Part shown: positions 43,019 to 55,869 of the stretch, in pieces | Numbering within the stretch: position 1 is the first letter of the stretch | How the letters are laid out: each line of letters begins with the position of its first letter | From: Microplitis mediator | Lineage: Eukaryota > Arthropoda > Insecta > Hymenoptera > Braconidae | Direction of reading: 5' to 3' | Length of the DNA: 64,000 bases | NCBI RefSeq assembly: GCF_029852145.1 | Contig: NC_079978.1 | Coordinates: 8,901,558-8,965,557 of the forward strand | The notes under the pieces: model-generated | What the model was told of the DNA's origin: nothing | The model's database searches: none | Seen by the model: only the letters and a program-made list of their open reading frames with translations | Program-made: the position numbers and the translations under genes

Positions 43019-43620
43019 ATGAGTGAGCCATCTGTTGAGCCCAAGACTTTGTTGGAATCATGGCTAAAAGCTGGAAATAATTATTTGAATGCTGGTGGAG
43101 ATAAGGAACCTGGAAAAAGGCATTCGCAGTTAGCAGTTGAAGCAGTCTTTCAAGGTAATATCCCAGGAAGCCACCTAGAAAGGTGGTTCTACTCTCGTTT
43201 TTCAGACCTCAAGAGCCTACCTCCAAGAAGGAGAGAATATGCAGCTGTACAGACAGTTTAATAGAATCGCAAGACCTGCATCGAAGAAAGCGCAGAAAAG
43301 AAGAGACTATGCAGCTGTACAGACAGTTTAATGGAATCGCAAGACCTGCATCGAAGAAAGCGCAGAGAAGAAGAGACTATGTAGCTGTACAGACATTATG
43401 GCGTAAGAATATGCCCAAAGCTACCAATAAAATCTTCGATGGGGACGCAGATCAACACAATCAGCCTAGTCTAGCACAGCAGGAGGCCTTTTGGCGTCCT
43501 ATCTTTGAAGAACCCATTACAGGAAAAGTGTACCAGCCTGATACTCTACCGAGTAGCGCTAATAATCATGTTGTCAGACCCATCGCTACAGCCAAGGCAA
43601 CCAAAGTTAGACCCGCATCG
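43019..43620 (+). pseudogene. R2-clade LINE N-terminal part, opposite strand
   Basis: Plus-strand frames read LLESWLKAGNNYLN and AVQTLWRKNMPKATNKIFDG, matching the pre-RT part of the R2-clade pseudogene at 23540-23850. A 70-bp triplication shifts the frame. It ends abruptly at 43620, the inner edge of the right arm. It stands back to back with the R2 C-terminal fragment 50 bp to the left. Confidence 0.7.
43225..43396. repeat. 70-bp tandem duplication in the R2 fragment
   Basis: GCAGCTGTACAGACA recurs at 43241, 43311 and 43381 (one base changed), exactly 70 bp apart, with near-identical sequence between. Because 70 is not a multiple of three, it breaks the coding frame. Confidence 0.9.
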
Positions 43621-43738
43621 ATTTGTGTATACATTATTCCTAGTGAGATTACTCCTTATCATAGGAGGTTGGAGACATTCACCATGTTGTTGTTGGTGGC
43701 CGATTCGTTGACGTTTATTTAAACATCAAGGCACCCCT

Positions 43739-43885
43739 CTGATTAAAAAAAGCGATTTAAAACGATTCGAAATAAAAAATTTTAAATACTTTTTAATGCT
43801 TTTGAATACCTTGAATACTTTTGAATCCCTCTTCTTATGGGCATTTAACATTGCTTATCGTTTTGAATCGCTTTTTTTTAATCAG
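43739..43885. mobile_element. 147-bp MITE (right arm)
   Basis: Mirror copy of 31273-31419 with the same 28-bp inverted ends. Confidence 0.75.
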
Positions 43886-44019
43886 GGCCGTGCAAGCATC
43901 GGCGGGGTGTCGCTCCCTGCCTCAATTATATTACGGTGATGGGTGCCGTAACCGGTTAATTGCTCATCGCTGAGCCTGAAGAGCACTACTCTGGGAGAGA
44001 GTAGCACCGGTATATTCGC
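43886..44019 (-). pseudogene. R2-clade N-terminal fragment (right arm)
   Basis: Mirror copy of 31139-31272. Confidence 0.5.
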
Positions 44020-44038
44020 TCCTCATTGCACGTTCATA

Positions 44039-44985
44039 TTACGCACACTTTCCATTATAGACACAGTCTATACTCCGTGCCTTGGCTTCGACGCGCTTTT
44101 TTATGATGTTGCATTTCGTTGCATCCAGGGCAGAATGAGATATATCGTCCATTTTGGCTGAACAGCAATTACGAAACTTTAGTGCTGTATTGTTTTGGCA
44201 TTCTCTCGTAGCATGATCACCTGAGCAGTTAGCGCATACTGAAGGCCTCTGACAATCTTTTGCGATATGGCCAAAATCTAGACATCGATAGCATTGCTTG
44301 ATTATGATATGATCATCAACCCTGCGACAAGCATAGCCGACGTAGATTCTTTCCTGTCGGATTAGCTCGTTTCTGTTTTTGGCGTTCGTCTCAATCACAG
44401 AGCTTGTAGAAGTGCGGTTCGGTCTTACTGGGTACATGTAGACAAGCTTCACCTCTTCAGGATTGACACTTGGTAAATTTGCTGTAACAATCGTGTCTAC
44501 TAGACTCTTAGGCGCTGTATCAGATGGTATTCCGCGAATAATCAATCTCGGCTTCAGCTTCTCTCTCACTTCGATACATAACCCGACTCTTTTTAATTCT
44601 TCTGCTTGCTGCGATTTGCCTAAATCAACTGTCTCAGCAATCACTTTCACGGCTTTAGTGTGTAGGCGAATCTAACGTTGCGCAAGTAGGCTATAGTTAA
44701 CTGGTTTAATCGTTGCTTGAAATTTGTTCAGGATATCGGTTAATGTACGAAATTTATCCGTAAACCCAATCATCGGTACAATAGTGAATTCGACAGTATT
44801 TGTCTTTGGCAGGTAGGCGCCATCAGATGCTGGCGGCCTGGCTATTGTAGCGCCCCTTGCTGAGACATTGGCGTATGTTTGCAGGTTTGGCTTCATAGGT
44901 GCTGACGCAATTGTAGATTTGATTTCTTTGATAGCTTCATTCATCTCTCCAGCGAAGATACCAACAACTTCTTTCTGTGATGCTT
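44039..44985 (-). pseudogene. LINE ORF1 (gag-like) with CCHC knuckles (right arm)
   Basis: Mirror copy of 30173-31119. The protein is identical, including the in-frame stop (44672-44674) and the zinc knuckles. Confidence 0.75.
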
Positions 44986-45536
44986 TAATTAATTAATTAA
45001 TGTAACGTGGACCTAAGTCCGCCTCCGCCAACCGGAAGCCGAGACCTCACCCTTTTGGGCACACTCGCGTTGCGAAATCCCATCTTTTCTACACTTTAAG
45101 CGACACTCTCGGCCGAAACCAAAAGTGGACATTTACCGGAGGTATAATCAAAAATCCTCATTACGTGTGGTATCTAACCACAGCCACTACGAGTCCGACC
45201 TCACGTGGGCCCACAGCACTCTTCCCATCTCAAGAAATAAAGAGACTCTGGTCGAAGTGGGGCTTGGAATGGGCCCCCCATAGTACCAATTTTGTATTGG
45301 TCGACATACCACTTGGTCAAGAGGGGGCGTGGTACTCTTTCCCCTGCCTCCCGAAGAAGACACCCAGTTTTGTTTTCATTCATTCGTCCATTCTTCACAC
45401 ATTCTCACACTTACCTAACTTCGGACTGACACCCGAGATGCACAGAGTCCTCACAAATCGTGAGTTCTGTACACCCAGAGTTCTGTATGCCCAGATGCTC
45501 CGACAACACCTGGGTGGATGCCAGTTAAACCGCGGT

Positions 45537-47231
45537 CTAGTACTCCTCTCCTCCTTCTTCTCTGTGTTGGAACTGGCTGCTGAGTTTTTGGTGGAGGCAA
45601 TCTTTGCTGAAACCATTAAAGACTTTAAAGGAATTTGGGGTGACAAGAACACGCCCAATTTGTGGCCACTTCGTGCCCCACCCTTCTATGCTCTGGAGCA
45701 CCTCACGCTGAGGCTCGAACTCGGTGCATTTTAGCAGTAAGTGCTGAACGGTATCCCACCCTTTGTTGCATTTCGGGCATTTTCGATCCTTTGCGAGTCC
45801 GTACTTGAAGAGTCTATCCTTAAAACAGCCATGACCGGTTAACATCTGGGTAAGCCAGAAGTTAGGACTGATGTGTTTGCTCGCTAGACGTTCAGTAACG
45901 TCTGGGAAGAAGTTAAATGTCATACGTCCGTTTTCCGTTGTGGACCACTGTTCTTGCCATCTGCGAATGGTTTCTTTTCTAAGGGAGACAAGGCCTTCTT
46001 CGTCATCTGGCTGCACGGTCACGGTTCCAAGGGTTGCCTGTTTGCCAGTACGAAGATTGTAGCGGGCGCAACGTTCGTCAATCACAAGCCGAATGGGCAC
46101 TGCCCCTGCAACTACACAAAGTCCCTCATACGATGCCGTCTTGTATGAACACGTCATCGCAATCAGGGCTCGACGTTGCAGGGCCCTAAGAGCCTTCCAT
46201 TCCTCCACTCCACATAAGTCACTCCAGCCTGCTGCCGCATAAGTGACAACGGGCAGGAAGTAGCCCTTGTAGATGGTGGACATAGCCGGAAAGCGCAGTC
46301 CCCATTCAGTCCGTGCGAGACGGCGTAAACGACCAAAAGTTTTGTCTAATTTCGCGCGCCTTGTCTTTATGTGTGTGGTTGGTTTGAGGTCCTGGTCGAA
46401 GTGTACCCCTAAGTATCTAACGCTCTTTTTGAATGCTATCTTTGTTTTACCTATTACGATTTTCGGTGGCTTTGAATCATACTTGGGCTTTTTCTGTCTT
46501 TTCGCTTCATAGGGGTACGGACCTTTGTCCTTGCGTGGACCGCGTCGGGTGTAATCCCTCTTGAGGAATATCGCTTCGGTCTTGGACTCCGACAGCGTGA
46601 GTTTCGCGGAACGACACCATTCCAGTATCGAATCCACCGTCCCTTGTGCTTTCCTTTCGATGTCCACTCGTGAAGTTCCCTCTATGATGACGAGGAGGTC
46701 GTCAGCATAGGCTACAAATTTACTCCCGTGATCTGATGATTCTAATTCTTTGAGTAAGTCGTCGAACATAATGTTCCAAAATAGTGGCCCTACGACTGAT
46801 CTCTGTGGACATCCCCTTGTTGGCTTTTTCTTTTCCCACCCGAATCCCCATGACAGACCGACTTTCCTATCCTCAAAGTAACTCTGCACTACCCTGTAAA
46901 CATTTTTGGGGCATTCCCGTTTCTTTAATCCCTCGAGTACTCGCGGCCACCACACGTTGTCGAAGGCGCCAGAAATATCGAAGAGAAGTCCGATTGCCAG
47001 ATTCTCTGTTGTCGAATGTAGCAAGCAGCGCATCTCAACGATTGCATCTTCAGTCAACCTTTTGGCCATGAAACCAAATTGTTGACTGGAGATCTTATCC
47101 CCAGCTAAGACTGTGGTGGTGAGTCTCGACTTTAGCAATCTTTCAAATACCTTCCCGATAACCGAAAGTAAACATATTGGCCTATAAGATTTTGGGTCAC
47201 TCGCGTCTTTGTCACTGCTCTTAAGGAGCAT
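45537..47231 (-). CDS. R1-clade LINE reverse transcriptase ORF (right arm)
   Basis: A 564-residue frame, the same as 27927-29621 except Ser for Leu near residue 23. RT motifs A, B and C (AYADD) and the C-terminal knuckle are all present. Confidence 0.8.
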   Translation of the reverse strand: MLLKSSDKDASDPKSYRPICLLSVIGKVFERLLKSRLTTTVLAGDKISSQQFGFMAKRLTEDAIVEMRCLLHSTTENLAIGLLFDISGAFDNVWWPRVLEGLKKRECPKNVYRVVQSYFEDRKVGLSWGFGWEKKKPTRGCPQRSVVGPLFWNIMFDDLLKELESSDHGSKFVAYADDLLVIIEGTSRVDIERKAQGTVDSILEWCRSAKLTLSESKTEAIFLKRDYTRRGPRKDKGPYPYEAKRQKKPKYDSKPPKIVIGKTKIAFKKSVRYLGVHFDQDLKPTTHIKTRRAKLDKTFGRLRRLARTEWGLRFPAMSTIYKGYFLPVVTYAAAGWSDLCGVEEWKALRALQRRALIAMTCSYKTASYEGLCVVAGAVPIRLVIDERCARYNLRTGKQATLGTVTVQPDDEEGLVSLRKETIRRWQEQWSTTENGRMTFNFFPDVTERLASKHISPNFWLTQMLTGHGCFKDRLFKYGLAKDRKCPKCNKGWDTVQHLLLKCTEFEPQREVLQSIEGWGTKWPQIGRVLVTPNSFKVFNGFSKDCLHQKLSSQFQHREEGGEEY

Positions 47232-47269
47232 GATAATCCCACCCTCTTTCCATGCGGTAGGGAAAACTC

Positions 47270-48766
47270 CTAGCTCTTTATTCCTTCGTCTGTCTCCCTC
47301 TGGAATCCCCTTCTAGCTTTGTAAACTACTCTCTTTTCTTTTGTCAGTTCCCTGGTCCACCACGGGTATGACTTTACGTGTGGCTTCTTCCGCGGGATAG
47401 CAAATTTACATGATTCTATAATGGTTTTAGTAAGTGCATCGGTATACTTTTCCACGTCCTCGACCTTTTCCAGCGCTAGGCCCTCAAGATTCACTTTTGT
47501 GAGTTCTGGTAGTTTCTCGCGGAACTTTTCCCAGTCGGCCAACGCAAGGTTGAATCGCTTGGGATCCGCCCCATCGAGACCCTCCCGATCTCTTGGAATT
47601 CCTAGGCTGATATCGATCGCATAGTGGTCGGTACTTTGCACCCACTCGCGTTTGATGGACCAGTCCCGTACGTACCGTGCAAGTTTTGGGGTGGCTAAGG
47701 TAACGTCTATGTATGACTCCCCTGAAACCCAAGAATAAGTTGGACCCTCCCTTTTTACATTTAAAATCTCTAACCCATAGTCATCTATAAAATCCTCTAG
47801 TATTTCTCCCTTTTCATTTGTTTCTGGGCCCCATCTAATTGATCTAGCGTTCGCGTCCATCCGAAATCAAACTTTGTTTCCCCTTAGTGCCTGTGCTACC
47901 TTTTCTAATTGCGTGATGTGAATTTCTATTTCGTCTCGACACTGGAAGTATGACGATACCACATAGAGAGACATGCCTGGACCCACAATTTGAGCACATA
48001 CGCAGTGCGCGGTGCTTAGTTGCGAAATGTGTATCATTCTGTACTTTGGATTAGTTAGACAAATTGCCGCAAATGGCCTCTCCCCGGTTGTAGCAGCAAT
48101 TTGTACATTGCTGCCAAAACCGGGTATGTTGAAACATTTATTACTTGCAACTGCGTATGGCTCTTGCAGAAGAAGGACATCAATACGTTCCTCCTCCCAC
48201 AAGGCACCTGTCTCCAGTGTTCCCGCCTTATCGTTTCGCAAGTTCACCTGCAAGACTCGAAGACCATCCGCGTTGAATCCTCTCTCACCTCCTTCTCTCT
48301 CTACTGTTGTCGGAATGGGGGGGGGGGGTTGAGTTTCGTTTACCGTACCGAGCCCTTCTATTGTTTCTTCTCCTATTGCGAGCCCACGGCTTGTGCCCCG
48401 CGAACAATGTGTACCGTTTACTACTGAATCTACTTTAAGTGTTGAATCCCGATTCGCGTTTACTAGTTTATTTGGTCGCGTGATTTTACCCGTGCGCGTC
48501 CGCGTTTCCCGATTCTCATGCCGACGATTAACGGAAGTACCAGGGGGCTTAGCGATCAAATTTTCAGCGACAACACGGCTTGCCACTCTGGCACTCCTTT
48601 GAATGAGCGTGGTGTTGGTCGTCGTCGTCGATGATGATGATGGTGTTGTCCAGGTGTCTTCAATTGTTTTAAGATCACCATGGGATTCCCCTCCCATGCG
48701 GACCGATCCCGCATAATCCGAATGCCGGTCCAATGCGGATAATTTATCATGAGAGGAGAAAGCCAT
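47270..48766 (-). pseudogene. ORF1 remnant fused to AP endonuclease (right arm)
   Basis: Here the C run is 12 long, so a single frame runs 299 codons from ORF1-like sequence into the endonuclease. The in-frame TGA remains at 47867-47869, after which MDANARS and the rest of the endonuclease follow in the same frame to 47270. Confidence 0.7.
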
Positions 48767-49058
48767 GGTTATTTTTGCTGTTTGAGTCGCTAAACTCTTG
48801 GTTGTACCTGTAGGGAAGAAAGTTTGGTGTGGCTGCTACCTGTGAAAGATAAAAGCGTGATTAGTGTTTTGGAGAGGGAAGGATAGGGTTAAGTTTTGTC
48901 TGTGGGCTGATACTTAGACAAGTTTCCCCTGAGAAATTTTTATACGTATTGCTTTCACAATTTTAGGATAATCAAAAATTTTTGCAGGGCCTGGGCCTAT
49001 TGGAGGTGGTATCAGTCCACTGTCGACATATAATAGCTTTGACTATCATTGCATTCAA

Positions 49059-49244
49059 AAAATCGATTAAAGTGAAAAAAACTGCCTCAGGCCCAGGGAC
49101 CATAAGACAGTAAATCCACGTATAATCAATTAAAATCGATTAAAGTGAAAAATTTCGCTTTATGTTGCAGGACATAAAGCTAGTTAATCACTTATATATT
49201 CAAAATCGATTAAAGTGAAATGCCTGCCCCCGAAGGGAGCAGGC
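49059..49244 (-). repeat. Three stem-loops each followed by a 19-nt repeat (right arm)
   Basis: Mirror copy of 25912-26097, apparently unchanged. Confidence 0.7.
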
Positions 49245-50324
49245 CTTATGTTTCACTATTATATATTCAACAATCATTCAAGTTTTTCCATGTATTTCGA
49301 GTGATTGGAATCACCTTTAGGGTTGGCAGCGTTGGGCTGCCCGCCCAAGCCGATATGCGTTCTGTTCTGCCCCACTAGAACATACTTGCACATTAGCTGC
49401 TACATTCCACTTCATTACTTCCTGCTCGTAGTTTTCGTAACAGAGGTCCACAGCGTTGTACAAGTACAAATTATAACATGCTCATTTTCAGATTGGGGCG
49501 GCCTAGAAGCCTCCGAAGTAAACATGCGCCGTTTCTCTTAAGTTACTTTCACCAGAATTATTTGCGTAGAAGCAATAAAGTAGAGTGCCTTTCCTGACCT
49601 ATGTCTCTCCTATTCAACTTAAAAGTTGTTTTTCCTAAGGAAGAGACTCGGGACGGCTGAGAAGTACCCGCTCAGGCTTGTGTAGCCCTGATGGGTCCAC
49701 AAGATCGTGGTACTTGAGGTTTCTAAGCCTCTAAACGTCTGATTGAATACTAATTCAGGTCTGTGTAACTTTCTTGAGTCCACAGAATCATAGTATTCTT
49801 TTGAAGTCTTAGCTCCACTATCGCATGTGTAGCTACTCTGGCTTGTGTAGCGCCTTGGCCCACAAGATTGGGCTACACTTCACTTTATTAACCAATTAAA
49901 GTATCTTTTTAAGGAATTCTTAATGCACAAGTACGCCAATCTTTATATGAACATTGTTCATTTATTAATAATATATATATGCGCGCACGCACACGCACAC
50001 ACACACACACACCCCAAATGCATTTTTCTCTAGCCCCGACGTCTTATTTGGGGAGAGTTGTTTATTTGCCCTCTTTAAGAGTTTTTAAACTCTTGTTCTT
50101 ATTTAGTATCAGGAATAATATTCGAAAGTCATAAGTCGCTTAGACGAAGTAAACGACATGACGTCTTAGTTTATTTCCTTGATACACTTTACATCAAAGT
50201 GCACGCATACGCGTACGCACACACACACACATATAGGTATTTGTACCTTTTCAAAATATATATATATATATTTTTTTTTTTTTTAATTATTTATCTATCT
50301 ATCTATCTATCCAGAACCCTTGGA

Positions 50325-50724
50325 CCCTCGCAGATTTGAATCACGGTGGGAACACGGTGGGTTTGTTCCATTTTACCACTGTGATTACGCGGTGTATCCA
50401 CCGTGATTCCACGGTGGCTTGACCACTGTGTATACACGGTGTTTCCACTGTGATTACGCGGTGGATACACCGCGGAACCACGGTGGTGAAATAGCACAAA
50501 GCCACCGTGAAATCACGGTGAATACACCGCGTAATCACAGTGGAAACACCGTGTATACACTGTGGTCAAGCCACCGTGGAATCACGGTGGATACACCGCG
50601 TAATCACAGTGGATACACTGTGTATACCCGGTGGTGAAATGGAACAAACCCACCGTGTAACCCCGGTGGATCCACGGTGTTTACACTTCTACGGTGTTTC
50701 CACCGTGATTCAAATTTGCGAGGG
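50325..50724. mobile_element. 400-bp foldback element (right arm)
   Basis: Mirror copy of 24433-24832 with the same CCCTCG ends and CACGGTG words. Confidence 0.75.
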
Positions 50725-50736
50725 ATATACTTAAGT

Positions 50737-52287
50737 GGCCTCTTAGAGACTGTCACTTTCTTTGACGCCTTGCAACATCAATAAATCCCTTTGGATCGGC
50801 AGTGACATCGTTGGTTTCCCTTTCAGTACTTTTAGTGGTACCACGAAAAGGTCAATGTTTGCTTGCCCGGCCCATTTTAGGCCACTTTTGGGCCTACCAC
50901 CTGTGATGCTTTATGATAAGGCAATCCTTCTTTAGCAGCAACAGAGAATTGACGGCTTACTGCGTCTTGGACTTCTTTACGAACCATATCAGCCATCTCC
51001 GCCGGGTCCATTGTACCAGGTTCCTTTGATATTAGTATTGTCCTACACATGAGCATTGTGTTCATGATAATCGCTTTCACCATATTTGACACGTTATTTA
51101 ACCAACATTTGGCCCTAAGGCCATCCGGTCCAGGGGCTGTTTTATGATCCGGTTTGTATTTCAGAATCTCGGCTACTGTGACAGGACGATAAAACTTCCT
51201 CGTGACTTCTGGAATAGGGTCACTCTCTTGCACGAATTCCTCGCTCGGCGTCTTGAGCAAATCAGCCCAAAATACTGTCTGGTCCTCCAATATTGGGTGC
51301 GGTTGCTCCTTAGAATCACCGTCAAGGATTTTGTGGGCTGCCTTTGACATATTCTTTGACCAAAGTGACTGGATTGCTCTGTATTCATGACGTCTGCGTG
51401 TTCTCCGATTCATTGGCTTTTCTGGCGTTCTCTTGGTTTTTGGGACTTGATCACTCTCAGATTGCTTATGAAACCTTGTCTGGAACCAGAGTTCAAGGTC
51501 GATTTCTGGACTCTGATGGCAAAGGACAGCCCTTACTGCTGAAAGCTGTCAGATTCTCCCTTGCCCTCGGAGTTCAGGTAGTTAATGGCAGATTCTAACC
51601 ATTTCCTCAGTCCGTCTTCCTCTAGTAGATTGCTTTGTGTCCCATTGGGTGCATCTTCAGCTGTTCGGTTCACTTCCTTCTGGTACGTGGGTAGGTGTCG
51701 AAATCTCAACTTCAGGTGTAGTATTGACAGCATCCTTTTGCTGATCCCGATAGTGTTTCACAAGGTTTTTGTACTCCGACTTTCTTCTCATCGAGCTAAT
51801 GGACGATACTGAGCTAACCGGGTCAGTCTTCACCTCACCGAATAAGTACTCGTTCATAAACTGTGTCGTGGATGGGGCTCGAGCCTCTTCAACAGCCAAG
51901 CGATGAAGATCCTCTTCTTGCCAGCGGTGTTTCTTCCTAGTAAGATCAATTTCATGTAGTGAAGGAGTTATCACAGTGCGGGCATTCAAAATTATTCAAA
52001 TTATCACCAGATGACGTTGCTTTGTTGTTACTTGATTGTTCGCTGCTATCAGTATGTTGTCCAGTAGTTACTGAAGAGTTTTCCCCACTGTGAGTAGGCA
52101 TAGAGATACCTCCTCTACTTCTGCTCACAGTTTGTTTATCACCAGAATGAGCAGTGGGGTTTTCCTCGTTCGAGAAGGGTTGACAGGTTAATTTTCTATT
52201 ACGAAGTTGTTGTTCGTAGCCAGTTAGCTGGGAAGCGCTTAACCTTGAGAGCACCACAATTAGCTCTGACGAGGAGCCACCCCTTGC
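50737..52287 (-). pseudogene. Decayed R2-clade LINE, N-terminal half (right arm)
   Basis: Mirror copy of 22870-24420, with at least one base difference near 51247. It has the same frameshifts and the same missing RT core. Confidence 0.7.
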
Positions 52288-52718
52288 TCCAGCGTTTGCG
52301 CGTTTACTACTATTGGTTCTTATTATGAGTATTCTATACTCTGTGCTCTTTCCTCAATTTTTTCATAAAAACTGGACATTTCGAGTTGTCTAACGCTGAG
52401 TGCTCTGTGTTGGAATACTTTGCTAGAGATCAAATGTGACACTTGAATAGCTGATCTCCCCTACAATCCCTCGATTCTCTCACGTTTCCTCCAGATTATA
52501 TGGATACAGACTCGTAGTGGCTGTTGGTTTGGTTCCACATGCTTATTGATCATAGAGAATGCTAACAATAAGCTTATACGCTTAATATTTCGCTTGTAAA
52601 CTAGAATATGGTAAAAGATAAGGATATATATTATAACACAAAAACTAGACGCTAATTTCTGCGCTATAACTTCGTTCTCTGCTTTTAGCCTCCAGTCTCA
52701 ATACGAATAGGGCGCCAG

Positions 52719-54626
52719 GTAATTTTTAATCACTGGAACCACCAAACCAGTAAATCATGAATTTTAGATAAATTTTGATCTGTGGATTTATCTTGAAACC
52801 ACGCATTGATAAAAACTTGATAATTTTTGATCTGTGGAATTATCACCGAAACCACGCATAAATAAAACTAAACTAAAACTTAACAAAAATGCTCAGAACT
52901 TATAAGCAAAAACAAAACGGAGACTGGAAAACTAAAAACAGAGTTACGGTATGCCATGGTGTCGCTCAGTGTGTAGGTTTATGGAGAGAGGGAGTGGTCC
53001 GGGTTACATCATTCCAAAGTCATGTAGATTCATTTTGAATTTGCAACTTTTATTTAACAACAATAATCTCAAAACTCTATTTAACAATAAATAAAATACG
53101 ATAGCTCAGTACAAATAATATTTTTCTCTATAACGAATGCCGAATATAATAAAATTAATCTTAACAGAAGGTAAATTGACATCTAAATGATACGTACCGA
53201 TATTTTATAAATAAATCAATTAATTAACTAGAACTAAATGATAATCTAATAATATTTGGTAAACTAGAACAATAATTATGGATTCGATACTCTAGAACAT
53301 TTTCTTTAGCAAAATCGTAAAACTAACGTACATGGGTCTCATTTCGATGTTAATTAGACAATAATTAGTTCAACAATCAAACATGTTTCTCATAACTCTT
53401 TCATAAAATAATATTAACAATAAAACGTGATCGTGACTCTAAAAATGTAACACTATTCTCATAATTCTCTCAGATATTAAATCTTTTCTTTAATTAAAAC
53501 AGGAGCATAATACCTCAAGACTTTTGACTCGAACTCGATTAATTATTTATAATAATTATTTCATACCTGATGTCTGGTGAACAAATATCAAGTAACGTCT
53601 TACACTGTTTTTAAATAATACTTCTGTAGCAATAATCTCAATCTATAGCTTTCCACAATGCCTTGAACTGTAGCGCCATTACTACACACGTCTACTCGCT
53701 TCAAGCGACTAGAGTCGAATGCTCACGTCCGTACTCCTCGAAGGTCTCCCTTCGACTTCTCTCTCTCAATTCTCAATTCTAAAAACCCCAAACTCAATCC
53801 TATCGTTATCAATAACTGACCTCTATATTCTAAATTCTTAAATCCAACTCAATCTTTACTATAACGGTAACTGGAGGCTCAAGTCCTCACCAAACGTACT
53901 CACTAAACCCCATTCTGAGTATGGATATCCTTGGCAGTTGCTCTCCTGGAACAGACTTCAGCTGGGATCATAAAACTTATAAACTAAGTGACCTATGACT
54001 TCCTCAGCGGCACAAGTGGTCACGACTTGTCCTCTGAGGCCTGTCAGACTAATAATTTAAAAATGACCAAACGGCTTCCACAACAGCAACGGTCACAAAA
54101 TTACTGTTGAGGCCTGCCAAACCAAGACTCCAAAACTGATCCCATTCTGCATCCGTCAAATTCCTTATATACTGGAGCACTAGCATCTTAGCTAGACCTC
54201 TGCAATCAACCAAGAAGTCTCAGAGGGATAGAACTAGGTTCTATCATCAGATGATACCGGGTGACTAATTTAAGTCCCGCTCCACGGTAATACTGACTCG
54301 TCCACATACTCAAAACACCAAAACTTAAAATCCAAAACTCAAACAATCATTTTCCCAAACTTTAATCTCAAACCATATCCCATAATAATTTTCCATAATT
54401 CTGATTCTAATTCTTATTTTCTTTATCCAAAAATCCATAACTGTAGCCAAACGTTACTCCATATTTAATTCTTAAACTATAACTTAATCAAAATCTGTAT
54501 CAAAATCGTAAATTACTGTAAGCTAAATTATAAGTCTTGAGTTACCATGCTCGTAAATACAATAAAATTCGTTGGTATTTGTGACGTTCACTTTGATTTG
54601 ACCCCCATACGAAAAATAACGTCACA
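52719..54626 (-). mobile_element. Possible LTR of a retrotransposon (right arm)
   Basis: Mirror copy of 20531-22438, with the TGGCGCCC primer-site motif at 52710-52717 on the minus strand. Confidence 0.4.
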
Positions 54627-55869
54627 ATATGAAGCATGTGTATATCTACAAGGATGAAGAAAAGACCCCTGTCAAAAGGGGTGCGCATTGTAAGTAGCAG
54701 GTTTTCCGGTTAACTCCGTTACTTTAATTAATTAATTGTCTTCAAATAGTGGTCGAAGATTGACGTCGACTCGTAGTTCAAGTTTTATTCAAATTGTAGT
54801 CTGAAATTAATTAATAGAAACTTTATGTCAAATAAATCAAAACTGCTCAATTGAAATTTTTTGCTGAGAAAGCCAGATTATTTGGATATACAGAATATGA
54901 CTTCCGTGCTGACTTCCAACTAAAGAGATGAGATAAAAAAAAAAAAAAAATCATAAAAGCAATATTATCATTTTGATGAATATTAAAAACTCAACTTTTG
55001 TATAAATAAAGGAAAGAATGTCTGACAAGAAAAAGTTACCCTGATAGCCCAACTCTCTGGTCAAAAAACTGAAATCAATTGGTTGCGACCAAAATGACGA
55101 CAATTTGTTGACCATTTCACACTTATAGAACTGTTGACTACAATTTGACGATAATCTACTCTTTCAAGTTATCGTCAACTTATCTATTATGATATGTAGT
55201 ATAAGCTGATAATTTAAAACATTTCATATAAAAATACAAGTATAAAGATAAAATTCCTGATAGCCACACTCTAAATATAATTGCTGAGCAGGTTGTGCAG
55301 TGAAACATTTACGGTTAACTTAACGACAAGTTTCTGGCAAGCCCTGGCTGGATAATACTTGCGTGCAAGATAATGCAAATCTTCTGCCGTCATCTAAATG
55401 TAATTTAACAAAAAATCTTGCCGTCAATTTAAAGTGAAACTTTCAATCAACTTAACGTCATTGTCTGACAGTAACACTTGTAGTCAAATTGAATTCAAGT
55501 TACAGACAATTTACTGCCAACTTAAAGGTAACTGCTTGCTCTCCAACATTTTCCTTTAATGCTGGGCCGTATTAAACGAATTTATGAATTTTACTTTTCT
55601 TTTAATTTATTAATCAATTGTTATTACAGAAATTTTGATAGCTTCCGAAAAAATGTGAAAGACAAACTTTTTCGGAAGGTTTTCATCATTCGAGTGACGT
55701 AATTATCTAAAATGTAATTAGAAAAGTAAAATTCGAAAATTTGTTTAGTACTGCCGACCCTTAAGTTGGCTTTAGAATACGGCAGTAGTTTGAAGTTCTC
55801 TTGTGGGTAAGGTGGCTATCACCCTGATAGCCACACCTTACTCAGTAAGGTGTTATGTCCTGGGAGGTT
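54627..55869. other. Outer arm sequence without a gene (right arm)
   Basis: Mirror of 19288-20530. It has the same GGCTATCAGG motifs, the same stem-loop (55804-55844) and the dispersed repeat at 55290-55560. Confidence 0.45.

Larger units (their letters stand above)
44986..48766 (-). mobile_element. R1-clade LINE with internal deletions (right arm)
   Basis: Mirror copy of 26390-30172 with the same deletions. The shared damage shows the element was already defective when the region was duplicated. Confidence 0.75.
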
